Shown here: in pieces, positions 25,762-34,424 of the stretch
Position numbering within the stretch: the first letter of the stretch is position 1
Layout: each line of letters opens with the position of its first letter
Source: Niallia circulans
GTDB lineage: Bacteria > Bacillota > Bacilli > Bacillales > Cytobacillaceae
Direction: 5' to 3'
Assembly: GCF_007273535.1 (NCBI RefSeq)
Contig: NZ_RIBP01000001.1
Coordinates: forward strand, 496,001 to 560,000
DNA: 64,000 bases
Position numbers and translations under genes: made by a program
Notes under the pieces: generated by a model
Database searches by the model: none
What the model was told of the DNA's origin: nothing
What the model saw: the letters and a program-made list of their open reading frames with translations, nothing else

Positions 25762-25968
25762 ATGAACTTCTTAAATTGGTATGATTGGATTCAGCCGACA
25801 AATCCTTTCGCTTCTATATTTTTTGGCTTAATCTTTACAGTTATAATTTCTTCGGTCATATGGCTAGATACAAAAACTAAGAAAACGGCTAGTATAGCGT
25901 TAGTAGCTGGTGTATGTGTTACGGTTGTCGGTGTTACGATTTTAAATGCAGTTGGTTTTTATGGATAA
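25762..25968 (+). CDS. Small two-helix membrane protein
   Basis: 68 residues: polar N-terminus (NFLNWYDWIQPTNPF), helix about 17-34, basic loop (DTKTKKTAS), helix about 44-64. The ATG follows GGAGG. Second gene of the small-membrane-protein pair; the terminator at 26216 probably ends the transcript. Function unknown. Confidence 0.7.
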   Translation: MNFLNWYDWIQPTNPFASIFFGLIFTVIISSVIWLDTKTKKTASIALVAGVCVTVVGVTILNAVGFYG

Positions 25969-26310
25969 TCTGCTTTTCTAAATGACTGAAAATTCCTAAT
26001 AATAAATGGATTGTAAGCGTATAAAGCATTATAATATTATTAGAGATGGAAGGAAAGGGGAATTGATATTCTACATGTGGCTAACTTTTTAATGAATAAA
26101 TGAAACAAATAAATAGCTATATAACTTAAGTGTTCACAGGAGAAGTATGTCTATAATTTGAAAATTTATATCATTAAAAGGATGCGTGGTGTGGAATTGA
26201 AAATCTCCTTTAAATAGGCAGATACCACAGAGGTCTGCCTTTTTGTTTTTTTGAAAAAATACATCTCTCATATTCCATATCGGTGTATCCTTCTGAGTGG
26301 AGAGAATACG
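25969..26310. other. Intergenic region with terminator
   Basis: About 340 bases with no supported gene. It contains the terminator at 26216-26250 and the ribosome site of the following SDR gene. Confidence 0.6.
26216..26250 (+). terminator. Terminator
   Basis: Arms AGGCAGA (26216-26222) and TCTGCCT (26234-26240) followed by TTTTGTTTTTTT. Confidence 0.75.
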
Positions 26311-27060
26311 ATGCTAAATAGAAAATATGCGATTATAACAGGAGCTAGTACGGAACGAGATATTGGAACAGCAATCTGTCGGAAACTAGCTTCACAAGAC
26401 ATAAATATATTTTTTACATATTGGAATTCTGATGATTTGTGGGCAGAGAATTTCCGCCAAGAAATTATCAAGATGGGATGCCAATGTGAATGCTTAAAGA
26501 TTGATTTATCTCATCCAGATGCTGCTTTTACAATTTTGGATACAGTTGAATTAAAGCTCGGAACTCCAGCTATTTTAGTAAATAATGCAGCACATTCCAC
26601 AAGTGATGGCTATCAGAATCTTAATGGGGCAATTCTTGATAATCATTATGCAGTCAATATGAGAACTGTTTTTTTGCTTTGTGTTGAATTTGCCCGCCGC
26701 TTTAAAGTGGCTGAATTGGAGGCAGGAAGTATCGTTAATATGACATCAGGACAGGAGCTTGGACCAATGCCTAATGAGTTAGCGTATGCGGCAACTAAAG
26801 GAGCGATTTCTGCTTTCACTAAATCATTGTCACAGGAGCTTGCCTATGAAGGAATTACTGTTAACGCCGTCAATCCAGGTCCAACGGATTCAACTTGGAT
26901 GACAGATGAAATCAGAGGGGTTCTGCTTTCGAAGTTCCCAATGGGACGTATTGGGTTACCTGACGATGTTGCTCGAACTGTTGCTTTCCTTGTAAGTGAT
27001 GAAGCAAGCTGGATAACCGGTCAAATAATTCATTCAGAAGGCGGATTCATAAGAGGTTAG
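26311..27060 (+). CDS. Short-chain dehydrogenase/reductase (SDR)
   Basis: 249 residues of SDR fold: nucleotide-binding TGASTERDIGTAI (a variant of TGxxxGxG), NNAAHS, catalytic Ser in MTSGQ, catalytic YAATK and NPGPTDS after it. Resembles 3-oxoacyl-ACP reductase-like enzymes that reduce ketones with NAD(P)H; substrate unknown. ATG 26311 follows GGAGAG; upstream residues to 26251 overlap the preceding terminator and are excluded. Single gene with its own terminator. Confidence 0.87.
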   Translation: MLNRKYAIITGASTERDIGTAICRKLASQDINIFFTYWNSDDLWAENFRQEIIKMGCQCECLKIDLSHPDAAFTILDTVELKLGTPAILVNNAAHSTSDGYQNLNGAILDNHYAVNMRTVFLLCVEFARRFKVAELEAGSIVNMTSGQELGPMPNELAYAATKGAISAFTKSLSQELAYEGITVNAVNPGPTDSTWMTDEIRGVLLSKFPMGRIGLPDDVARTVAFLVSDEASWITGQIIHSEGGFIRG

Positions 27061-27080
27061 AGACAGGACTAAATTAAAAT

Positions 27081-27127
27081 AAAGCTGTACTGGTGATTAT
27101 ATTGTAATCACCAGTACAGCTTTTTTA
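27081..27127. terminator. Strong hairpin terminator after SDR gene
   Basis: 19-base arms beginning AAAGCTGTACTGGTGATTA, with T-run after. Confidence 0.88.
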
Positions 27128-27244
27128 TAATACAACCTCACTTCATTTGGAATAACGATAAGAAAGATGACAGTATAGAACCTAAAATATGAAACAAAAT
27201 AAGAGAAAAGTGCTTACTCTAGTGGTGTAAAAGTAGGGATTCTA

Positions 27245-28432
27245 TTGAGAGTTACAATGATAATAGTATTGATTGTTATAGTCAGTCTGTTAAGTGGTTG
27301 TTGGGATCGTAAGGAATTGAGAAATGTTTCTGTTGTGACAGGGATGGCAGTTGATGTAGGCGATCATCAGAAATATAAACTCACGGTGGAAACTACTGCA
27401 GCGTCAGAAGTAAATCCGCGAAGTGCTGAAGGCTATGCACCAGCAAATGTACAAGCTTTAGAGGGAAATACAATCGCAGAGCTAACCCATAAGTTTAATA
27501 TTATCAGTGAACAAAGTTTAATACTATCTCATATGAGAGTGTTAGTTATAAGTGAAGAAGTTGCGGAAAAAGGAATGATGGAGTTTATGGATTTCATGGA
27601 CAGAAACAGGGAAATCCGCGATGATTTTGATATTGTGATTGCAAGAGATAGTAAAGCTGCCAGTGTTTTAAAAACAAATAATATGTACAAAAAAAGTGCT
27701 TCATTAAAAATATTTACACAGCTTGTGTCGATGTATAATGATTGGGGCGGTGTACCGAAACTTAGACTAAATGACTTTATTCGAATATATAAATCAGACG
27801 GACAAACTCCAGTACTAGTTGCATTGAAGGTGAAAGGTGACCCCAAAAAAGGCGGAAATATTGAAAATATGAAAACTGTCACACCTGAAAATAAAGTGGA
27901 TGTCGATTCTTTAGCCATTATAAAAGGTGGTAAATTAGTTGGCTATATAAGTATTTATGATGTCAGAAACATGCTATTTGTGCAGAATAATTTGAAAAGC
28001 ACTATTATCACTGCCAAATGTGGCAATGGTGCTAAAAGCATGGGCTACCGCGTAACAGCATCGAAAACTAATGTAATCGCAACAGAAGAGGACGGTGTAC
28101 CTTCTTTTACGATAAACGTTAAGACAGAAGGAAACTTACAAAATAATGAATGCTTAACAAATATGTCTAAAATATATGCTTTTAAAGGATATGAAGACAT
28201 TATTAATAAGAAAATGGAAAGAGCCATTTTAGATACAGTGAATAGGACTAGAGAACAATATAATGCCGATATTTTTGGCTTAGGCGAAAGATTGAAAGAT
28301 CAGGATTATAAACAGTTTAAAAAATATCGAGACAATTGGGATGAAGGATTTTCTAAGGCAAAAATAAATATACGATTTAACACAGAAATAAAACAAGCTG
28401 GATTAAGAAAGGAACGTGCTTTTATAAAGTAG
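27245..28432 (+). CDS. Ger(x)C-family spore germination lipoprotein (orphan)
   Basis: 395 residues: signal sequence with lipobox LLSGC (lipidated Cys about residue 19), CWDRKELRNVSVVTGMAVD typical of GerAC-type proteins, and the C-terminal domain (KKMERAILDTVNRTREQYNADIFGLGE) of this family. GerC subunits work with GerA and GerB membrane subunits in the spore inner membrane as nutrient receptors. No gerA or gerB gene adjoins, so this copy is unlinked. The start is TTG 27245 after AGGG; ATG 27257 is possible. Confidence 0.87.
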   Translation: MRVTMIIVLIVIVSLLSGCWDRKELRNVSVVTGMAVDVGDHQKYKLTVETTAASEVNPRSAEGYAPANVQALEGNTIAELTHKFNIISEQSLILSHMRVLVISEEVAEKGMMEFMDFMDRNREIRDDFDIVIARDSKAASVLKTNNMYKKSASLKIFTQLVSMYNDWGGVPKLRLNDFIRIYKSDGQTPVLVALKVKGDPKKGGNIENMKTVTPENKVDVDSLAIIKGGKLVGYISIYDVRNMLFVQNNLKSTIITAKCGNGAKSMGYRVTASKTNVIATEEDGVPSFTINVKTEGNLQNNECLTNMSKIYAFKGYEDIINKKMERAILDTVNRTREQYNADIFGLGERLKDQDYKQFKKYRDNWDEGFSKAKINIRFNTEIKQAGLRKERAFIK

Positions 28433-28454
28433 TAATTCTTATATGATAATTTCC

Positions 28455-28476
28455 GGCTGCTGCTTGCAGCCTTTTC
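28455..28476 (+). terminator. Terminator after GerC-like gene
   Basis: GGCTGC (28455-28460) and GCAGCC (28466-28471), then TTTTC. Confidence 0.65.
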
Positions 28477-28593
28477 TATGTGTTGAAATTTAGTTAGTAA
28501 CTTAAAAGGAGTAACATAAAAGCTGCTTTTTATAAACGTAATTGAATTGGATAATTTTATATGTTATATTGGATGTGTCTCTTATTAAAGAAG

Positions 28594-28635
28594 TTTAATA
28601 AGTTATTAAATACTTATTTAATACATTTAATAAGT
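28594..28635. promoter_or_regulatory. Repeated AATAAGT/ACTTATT motif before MFS gene
   Basis: AATAAGT occurs at 28597-28603 and 28629-28635, and its inverse ACTTATT at 28612-28618. The cluster lies 60-100 bases before the MFS start and may be an operator. Confidence 0.35.
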
Positions 28636-28694
28636 GTGTACATGGAAAATAGAAATGGTTAGTAAGCACAATTAAATGATGGTGAGGTTAAAAA

Positions 28695-29912
28695 ATGGCA
28701 ACACTTCTTTTGGTCATTATTTATTTAGCTTTTATCAGTTTAGGTCTGCCTGATTCCTTATTAGGAGCAGCTTGGCCTGCTATGCAATCTGATCTTGGAG
28801 TTCCGCTTGAAACTGCTGGATTCCTGTTTATGATGATTGCAGGAGGCACCATTATATCTAGTTTAGTAAGCGGTAAGGTTCTTAAACGATTTGGGACTAG
28901 TAAAGTAACATTTGTGAGCGTCTTCATGACGGCTGGGGCTTTATTAGGTTTTCAATTTGCTCCATCCATTGCTTGGTTAGTACTATGCGCTATTCCACTT
29001 GGATTAGGGGCTGGTGCTGTTGATACTGGTTTAAATGATTATGTTGCAACGAATTATAAAGCGCATCATATGAGTTGGCTGCACTGCTTCTGGGGAGTGG
29101 GAGCAACGCTTGGTCCAGTCATTATGGCACAGTTTATTTCGGAGGGGACTTCATGGAGAAATGGATACCTCACCATTTCTGGCATTCAATTTGCTTTAGT
29201 GCTTATCCTCCTTATCACACTGCCTTTATGGAAGAGAGTAACACATAATAACAATGCGCCTACACATGAAATACTCGAAACAAATGCTGCTAGGCATGAG
29301 GAAAATAACGAGTTAAAACCATTGCAAGTGAAAGGGGTTAAGCTTGCGCTTGCAACCTTCTTGTTTTATTGTGGGGTCGAAGCAACGATGGGTCTGTGGG
29401 GAAGCAGTTTTTTGGTTAATGTGAAAGGGTTGAGTGCGGCAGCAGCTGCCCAGTGGGTGTCCTTATATTATGCCGGTATAACTGTTGGCAGGTTTATCAC
29501 TGGTTTTATTACCTTTAAAATGACAAATCGTGCTCTTATTCGATCTGGACAATTAATAGCAGCAGCTGGTGCTATCATTCTATTTTTGCCTTTGCCGTCC
29601 ATTTTCTCGCTCGTAGGATTTATCATTATTGGATTAGGATTGGCACCGATATTTCCGTGTATGCTTCACGAAACACCAATACATTTCGGAAAAAAACATT
29701 CTCAGTCCATTATGGGCTATCAAATGGCGGTAGCTTACACAGGTACTACTTTTTTACCACCATTGCTAGGGTTAATATCGTCTTATTTTACGATAGGAAT
29801 TTTTCCTGTATGTATTTTAATTTTTGCCGCAGCAATGCTGTTAAGTACAGAAAATTTAAATCGCTTACTTTATAAAAAGATTATCGGAAAAGATACTAGT
29901 TTAAAAGCTTAA
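28695..29912 (+). CDS. MFS transporter (FucP/YfkF-like)
   Basis: 405 residues, twelve predicted helices in two halves with a central hydrophilic loop ([23 protein letters not shown]). Conserved features include [19 protein letters not shown] at the start and [17 protein letters not shown] in helix 4, as in sugar or drug MFS permeases of the FucP-like group. First gene of a three-gene unit with an acetyltransferase and a VOC protein, which suggests sugar handling. Substrate not determined. Confidence 0.85.
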   Translation: MATLLLVIIYLAFISLGLPDSLLGAAWPAMQSDLGVPLETAGFLFMMIAGGTIISSLVSGKVLKRFGTSKVTFVSVFMTAGALLGFQFAPSIAWLVLCAIPLGLGAGAVDTGLNDYVATNYKAHHMSWLHCFWGVGATLGPVIMAQFISEGTSWRNGYLTISGIQFALVLILLITLPLWKRVTHNNNAPTHEILETNAARHEENNELKPLQVKGVKLALATFLFYCGVEATMGLWGSSFLVNVKGLSAAAAAQWVSLYYAGITVGRFITGFITFKMTNRALIRSGQLIAAAGAIILFLPLPSIFSLVGFIIIGLGLAPIFPCMLHETPIHFGKKHSQSIMGYQMAVAYTGTTFLPPLLGLISSYFTIGIFPVCILIFAAAMLLSTENLNRLLYKKIIGKDTSLKA

Positions 29913-29935
29913 TAATTAAGAAGGCAGGTTTTATT

Positions 29936-30496
29936 ATGAAAACGGAAAAAGAAAAAATGTTAGCTGGAGAAATGTATAATCCAGCAGACCCTTTGTTGTC
30001 AGAAGAACGTAATAAATCAAGACAATTGGTTAGACTTTATAACCAAACAATAGAGACAGAAGGTGAAAAGCGAACTAAGATACTGAAGGAGTTGCTTGGT
30101 TCTACTGGAGAAAACATTTATATGGAACCGAATATACGCTTTGATTATGGAGGTAACATACATGTCGGAGAAAACTTCTATGCAAACTTCGACTGCACTA
30201 TATTAGATGTTTGTGAAGTAAGAATTGGAGATAACTGTATGCTTGCACCTGGTGTGCAAATCTATTCAGCGACACACCCATTACATCCAACAGAAAGAAA
30301 TTCCGGCCGAGAATACGGGAAACCAATTACAATCGGAAACAATGTTTGGATTGGGGGAAGTGCAATCATAAATCCAGGCGTTACAATAGGTAATAATGCC
30401 GTGATTGCTTCAGGCTCTGTAGTCGTGAAGAATGTACCAGATAATGTAGTGGTTGGTGGAAACCCAGCAAGAATTATAAAGCATATCGAAGAATAA
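29936..30496 (+). CDS. maa: Maltose/galactoside O-acetyltransferase
   Basis: 186 residues. The N-terminal [14 protein letters not shown] segment and hexapeptide left-handed beta-helix ([19 protein letters not shown] with the catalytic His; [28 protein letters not shown]) match maltose and galactoside acetyltransferases. It transfers acetyl from acetyl-CoA to sugar 6-OH groups, often for detoxification of non-metabolised sugars. It follows the MFS gene by 23 bases. Confidence 0.88.
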   Translation: MKTEKEKMLAGEMYNPADPLLSEERNKSRQLVRLYNQTIETEGEKRTKILKELLGSTGENIYMEPNIRFDYGGNIHVGENFYANFDCTILDVCEVRIGDNCMLAPGVQIYSATHPLHPTERNSGREYGKPITIGNNVWIGGSAIINPGVTIGNNAVIASGSVVVKNVPDNVVVGGNPARIIKHIEE

Positions 30497-30527
30497 CAAA
30501 TATTATTCCTAGGATGAGGTGGAAAAC

Positions 30528-30908
30528 TTGAAGATCGAACATGTGGCTATTTGGGTCAATGATTTAGAAATAATGAAAGAGTTTTACGAAACGTATTTTA
30601 ACGGCAAGGCAAACAGTAAGTACCATAATCAAGCGAAGGGCTTTGAATCTTATTTTCTAACATTTGAATCAGGTGCAAGATTAGAAATCATGCGAAAGTC
30701 AGGCATTAATCAAACAGCAGCAAGTGAAATGATTGGCTGGGCACATATCGCTATCTCTTTAGGAAGCAAGGAAGCTGTTAACGAAATGACCGAGCGATTA
30801 ATGAATGATGGTTACCGTCATAATAATGGTCCGCGCCTAACAGGTGATGGCTACTATGAAAGTGTAATGGAAGATCCAGAAGGCAATTTAATTGAGCTGA
30901 CTGTATAA
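30528..30908 (+). CDS. VOC/glyoxalase-family protein
   Basis: About 126 residues, single VOC domain: metal-site candidates His at [10 protein letters not shown] and in [11 protein letters not shown], and a glutamate in the C-terminal [10 protein letters not shown]. Such proteins act as glyoxalase-, dioxygenase- or resistance-type enzymes. TTG 30528 lies right after GAGGTGG; GTG 30519 is an alternative. Last gene of the MFS-acetyltransferase operon, closed by the terminator at 30929. Confidence 0.8.
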   Translation: MKIEHVAIWVNDLEIMKEFYETYFNGKANSKYHNQAKGFESYFLTFESGARLEIMRKSGINQTAASEMIGWAHIAISLGSKEAVNEMTERLMNDGYRHNNGPRLTGDGYYESVMEDPEGNLIELTV

Positions 30909-30928
30909 AAGGAATATTATGTTGGACA

Positions 30929-30961
30929 AAGCCACTGATTGAATCAGTGGCTTCTGTTTTT
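30929..30961 (+). terminator. Terminator after MFS-maa-VOC operon
   Basis: AAGCCACTGATT (30929-30940) and AATCAGTGGCTT (30942-30953) arms followed by a T-rich stretch. Confidence 0.85.
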
Positions 30962-30970
30962 CTGGTTAAC

Positions 30971-32014
30971 TTATTGTTCAGATTTAACAAGTATTTTCAC
31001 TTGGTTCTTTTCTTTGATTAAGCTTTCAAAGCCTTCTTCAATAACATCGTCTAAGGCGATTTTTTTCGTTACTAGTTTTTCTGCTGAGAAATAGCCTTTT
31101 TGCATAAGTGACAACACAGCCGGGAAGACATTACGGTAGCCGATTATACCTTTGACAGTGCGTTCTTTAATAACAATGTCATTTGGCAAGATTTCCGCGC
31201 CTTTTTCCCATATACTAACGATGATGGTTTCGCCGCCAATTCCAGTAGATTGGATTGCTTGACGCAAGACAACTGGCACACCTGTGACTTCAAATGAAAC
31301 ATCTACTCCACCGTCTGTTAATCTTGCAATCTCTGCAACTGTATCTACAACCTCTGCAGGATTAATGATGATTGCTCCTAATTCTGCTGCTTTCGCTTGG
31401 CGTTCAGGAGATAGCTCAACAGCATATATATCTGTAGCACCTGCAGCTTTAAGTGCTTCGATTACTAGCAAGCCGATTGGACCACAGCCAAATACAGCAA
31501 CTTTGTCACCAGCTTTAACTCTGCTTGAACGTACAGCATATAAAGCAACTGCCGCTGGTTCAACTAATGCACCTTGCTCATAGGATAAATCATCTGGAAG
31601 CTTAAATAAGAGCTCCTCATCAACAGCAACATATTCACTAAGACCACCGCCACCGCCGGCAAGTCCTAAGAATCCCATATTTTCATCTAAATTGTATGCA
31701 CCTTGATGTCCGTGCGTAGCAAAAATCGGTTCCACTACAACACGATCGCCAACTTTATAATTATTAACTCCTTCGCCAACCTCAACAACTTCACCTGAAA
31801 ACTCATGTCCAAGTGTTACTGGCGCAACTTCGTTCGTAAGTGGATGCGGCTGATCAACTGGTATGAAAATCGGTCCGCCTAAGTATTCATGTAAATCACT
31901 GCCACAAATACCGCACCATTTCACTTTCATTTTTACTTGACCTGGATTTAATTTCGGTTCGTCGATTTCCTCCAAGCGAATATCTTTTTGATTATGCCAT
32001 CTTAACGCTTTCAT
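30971..32014 (-). CDS. bdhA: (R,R)-butanediol dehydrogenase / acetoin reductase
   Basis: 347 residues, zinc medium-chain dehydrogenase matching B. subtilis BdhA in length and motifs: catalytic zinc site CGICGSDLHEY and GHEFSGEV, a Gly-rich GLAGGGGGLSEY segment and Rossmann AVFGCGPIGLLV. It interconverts acetoin and 2,3-butanediol with NAD(H). Divergent from a LysR regulator at 32137, with palindromes between them. It completes the acetoin pathway with alsS/alsD 2.4 kb away. Confidence 0.93.
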   Translation of the reverse strand: MKALRWHNQKDIRLEEIDEPKLNPGQVKMKVKWCGICGSDLHEYLGGPIFIPVDQPHPLTNEVAPVTLGHEFSGEVVEVGEGVNNYKVGDRVVVEPIFATHGHQGAYNLDENMGFLGLAGGGGGLSEYVAVDEELLFKLPDDLSYEQGALVEPAAVALYAVRSSRVKAGDKVAVFGCGPIGLLVIEALKAAGATDIYAVELSPERQAKAAELGAIIINPAEVVDTVAEIARLTDGGVDVSFEVTGVPVVLRQAIQSTGIGGETIIVSIWEKGAEILPNDIVIKERTVKGIIGYRNVFPAVLSLMQKGYFSAEKLVTKKIALDDVIEEGFESLIKEKNQVKILVKSEQ

Positions 32015-32082
32015 GCAAAAACAACCCCTTATGTAGTTTATTTACATTTATTAGTATACAGCTAACATCACTTATGATAAAT

Positions 32083-32118
32083 TTAGTTAATATTAACTAA
32101 GGTTAAGAAATGCTTAAC
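32083..32118. promoter_or_regulatory. Candidate LysR operators between bdhA and its divergent regulator
   Basis: An 18-base perfect palindrome TTAGTTAATATTAACTAA (32083-32100) and a second inverted repeat GTTAAG/CTTAAC (32102-32107, 32113-32118) lie just upstream of the LysR start. Confidence 0.5.
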
Positions 32119-32136
32119 TAAAAACAAGAGGTTTAT

Positions 32137-33093
32137 ATGAATATTGAACAATTAAAATATATGGTTGAAATTGCTCGTACAGGCTCCTTAAAGGAAGCAG
32201 CAGAAAATTTACATATAACATTGCCTGCATTGAGTCAATCGATTAAAAATCTTGAAAAAGAATTAAATATTAGTATTTTCCACAGATCAAGACGAGGTTC
32301 CGTCCCGACAGAAGAAGGTCATAAGCTAGTAGAAAAGGCAAATGCTGTTTTGCAGAAACTGCAGGAGTTTATGGAGGAAGCAGAAGCCTATACAAATACG
32401 ATGAATGGTGAAATGAAGATAGCGACATATCCAGGACCAATGGAAATCCTTGTTGATCTTATTTCAGATATTAAAAGAGAATATCCTAATATTAAAGCAT
32501 CTATTTATGAAAACAGTACAGAGCATATAATTGAGAAAGTACTTGAAGGGGAGGTGGATGTTGGCTTTATAACGTATACAGAAAAGGAAGAAAAGAAATA
32601 TCGGAATCTCGTTTTCAAAAAGCTGCTCGATGGCCATATGGTTGTTGCGGTCAACAAAACCTCGCCATTAGCACAAAATAAACTTATAACAGCAGAGATG
32701 TTAATAGATCAGCCAATCGTACTATATAACGATGTATATATTAACGAATTCATGAAAGGCTTCAGTTCACTGCCATTTGATATTTTATTTACAACAAATA
32801 ACGTCGATACTATAAGGCATACGTTGGAAAATAATACAGCGATAAATATAGGTTTTGATTATGCTTTTAAAACAGATGCAGGCTTGTCAAGAAGTGATAA
32901 GTATGTAGTCATTAACTTTGCTTCTCCCCATTATAAAACCTATTCCTTCGGATATTTTTATAATGCAAATAACGGACTGTCGAGAATATTGAGAGAGTTT
33001 TTAAAGCGGATACATTTAACGATAATTGATAATGAAGAAGAGGCTGAGACTGCAAAAGGACAAAAATTAAGCTATCGAAATTCTAAACTTTGA
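32137..33093 (+). CDS. LysR-family regulator next to bdhA
   Basis: 318 residues: LysR helix-turn-helix (GSLKEAAENLHITLPALSQSIKNL-type) and an effector domain (VDVGFITYTEKEEK; YVVINFASPHYKTYSFGYF) with a CynR/CysL-like layout. It is divergent from bdhA, and the 122-base intergenic region carries two inverted repeats, so control of bdhA is likely. The tail after residue 300 (EEEAETAKGQKLSYR) is polar and probably disordered. Inducer unknown. Confidence 0.87.
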   Translation: MNIEQLKYMVEIARTGSLKEAAENLHITLPALSQSIKNLEKELNISIFHRSRRGSVPTEEGHKLVEKANAVLQKLQEFMEEAEAYTNTMNGEMKIATYPGPMEILVDLISDIKREYPNIKASIYENSTEHIIEKVLEGEVDVGFITYTEKEEKKYRNLVFKKLLDGHMVVAVNKTSPLAQNKLITAEMLIDQPIVLYNDVYINEFMKGFSSLPFDILFTTNNVDTIRHTLENNTAINIGFDYAFKTDAGLSRSDKYVVINFASPHYKTYSFGYFYNANNGLSRILREFLKRIHLTIIDNEEEAETAKGQKLSYRNSKL

Positions 33094-33109
33094 AATGATG
33101 AATCTTAGG

Positions 33110-33345
33110 ATTATATAGAGAGATAGGTTTTAAGATTAGTCCGTTTCATTGCGCGCAAATCCCTCGCTTTCCGCAGGCGAAGATGAGCCTCCCCGTTTTC
33201 GCCTGCGGGGTCTCATCCTTTCCTCTATTTCCCGCAGGAGTCGAGTGGCCTACGCTCATTCCACTAAGCAGTTTAAATATTGTATTCCAATCGAAATATA
33301 AAGGCACAAACTGAACTATTATTCAGAAATACATAAGTCTTAGTT
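33110..33345. repeat. Intergenic repeat element, copy 2
   Basis: The GC-rich core at 33137-33268 (CGCTTTCCGCAGGCG, TTCGCCTGCGGGGTCTCA, CCCGCAGGAGTCGAGTGGCC) matches the core at 17931-18060. It is followed by an AACTGAACTATTATTC stretch as in the other copies. It fills the gap between two convergent LysR genes and encodes nothing. Confidence 0.8.
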
Positions 33346-33389
33346 ACTTATTGTCCTAAGCTCTTTTAGCTTTATGGAATTAATCCCCT

Positions 33390-34277
33390 TTAAAATAAGT
33401 CTGTGCGCTCTAACACATGATGGACTAAATGAAACAGTGCTGGATTATGATTTTCTCTTTTGTAGGAAAGAATCCATTCTGCTGTTAATTGTTCTTGTGC
33501 GAATTTTTTGTACAGTACATCTAAATTAAACAGGCGTTTAGCTGAATCAGGTACAATGGCAATCCCGATGCCAGCGGTGACTAGTCCAATTACCATTTGG
33601 TATTCAGATGATTCTTGTACTATATTCGGCTGGAAGCCATTTTTATTGCATATTTGGATAAAGTCCTCGTACAGAGAGGGCCATGCTTCCTTTGACAATG
33701 AAATGATTGGCTCATGTTTAATGTCAGTCATGGAAATGGCAGGTTTCTCTGATAAGTGATGATTTTTGGGGATGGCAAAAACACATTCACTAGTTTTAAG
33801 GCTTCTGCTGATTAATTCACAGCTAGTAACTGGGGGATGTGAAAAACCAACATCAATATCGCCATTTAATAACGCGGTTAGCTGATTTGGGGCAGATAAT
33901 TGTCGTAATTCAATGTCAATCGATGGAAAAATAGCTCTAAATTCCTTTATGGCTGGCGGCAAAATCTCGTATGTCGCCGTACCGACAAACCCGACTACAA
34001 TCTTTCCAAGCTCACCTCTTGCGGTATGGCGTGCTGTATCAACGGCTCTGTCTAATTGATTCAACACAGAAGTTATTTGTCCTAAAAAAACGTTGCCGGC
34101 AGTTGTTAATTCCACAGCACGACTCGAGCGATGAAAGAGGGGAAAGCCAAGTTCCTCCTCCAATTGCTTTATTTGCTGGCTGAGCGGAGGCTGTGTCATA
34201 TTAAGTTTCGCAGCTGCCCTTCCGAAATGAAGCTCCTCTGCCACTGTTTTAAAATACTGCAAGTGTCTAAGCTCCAT
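33390..34277 (-). CDS. alsR: AlsR, LysR-family activator of acetoin synthesis
   Basis: 295 residues, matching B. subtilis AlsR: MELRHLQYFKTVAEELHFGR, MTQPPLSQQIKQLEEELG, VGFVGTATYEILPP and EYQMVIGLVTAGIGI. AlsR activates alsSD in response to acetate and low pH in stationary or fermentative growth. ATG 34277 has AAGGTGG nine bases upstream. Divergent from alsS over a 147-base region that contains an inverted GAAATTCC/GGAATTC repeat near 34380-34405. Confidence 0.93.
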   Translation of the reverse strand: MELRHLQYFKTVAEELHFGRAAAKLNMTQPPLSQQIKQLEEELGFPLFHRSSRAVELTTAGNVFLGQITSVLNQLDRAVDTARHTARGELGKIVVGFVGTATYEILPPAIKEFRAIFPSIDIELRQLSAPNQLTALLNGDIDVGFSHPPVTSCELISRSLKTSECVFAIPKNHHLSEKPAISMTDIKHEPIISLSKEAWPSLYEDFIQICNKNGFQPNIVQESSEYQMVIGLVTAGIGIAIVPDSAKRLFNLDVLYKKFAQEQLTAEWILSYKRENHNPALFHLVHHVLERTDLF

Positions 34278-34424
34278 TATTATGACCACCTTACTGATTC
34301 ATTCGTAATACATATCAATCCCACGTTTAATGGATATTGGAAAAAATATCATGTGAAATGTATAGTAAATCATATCATGAAATTCCAAATTTTATAAGGA
34401 ATTCAATATAAGGAGTGTAGCTGA

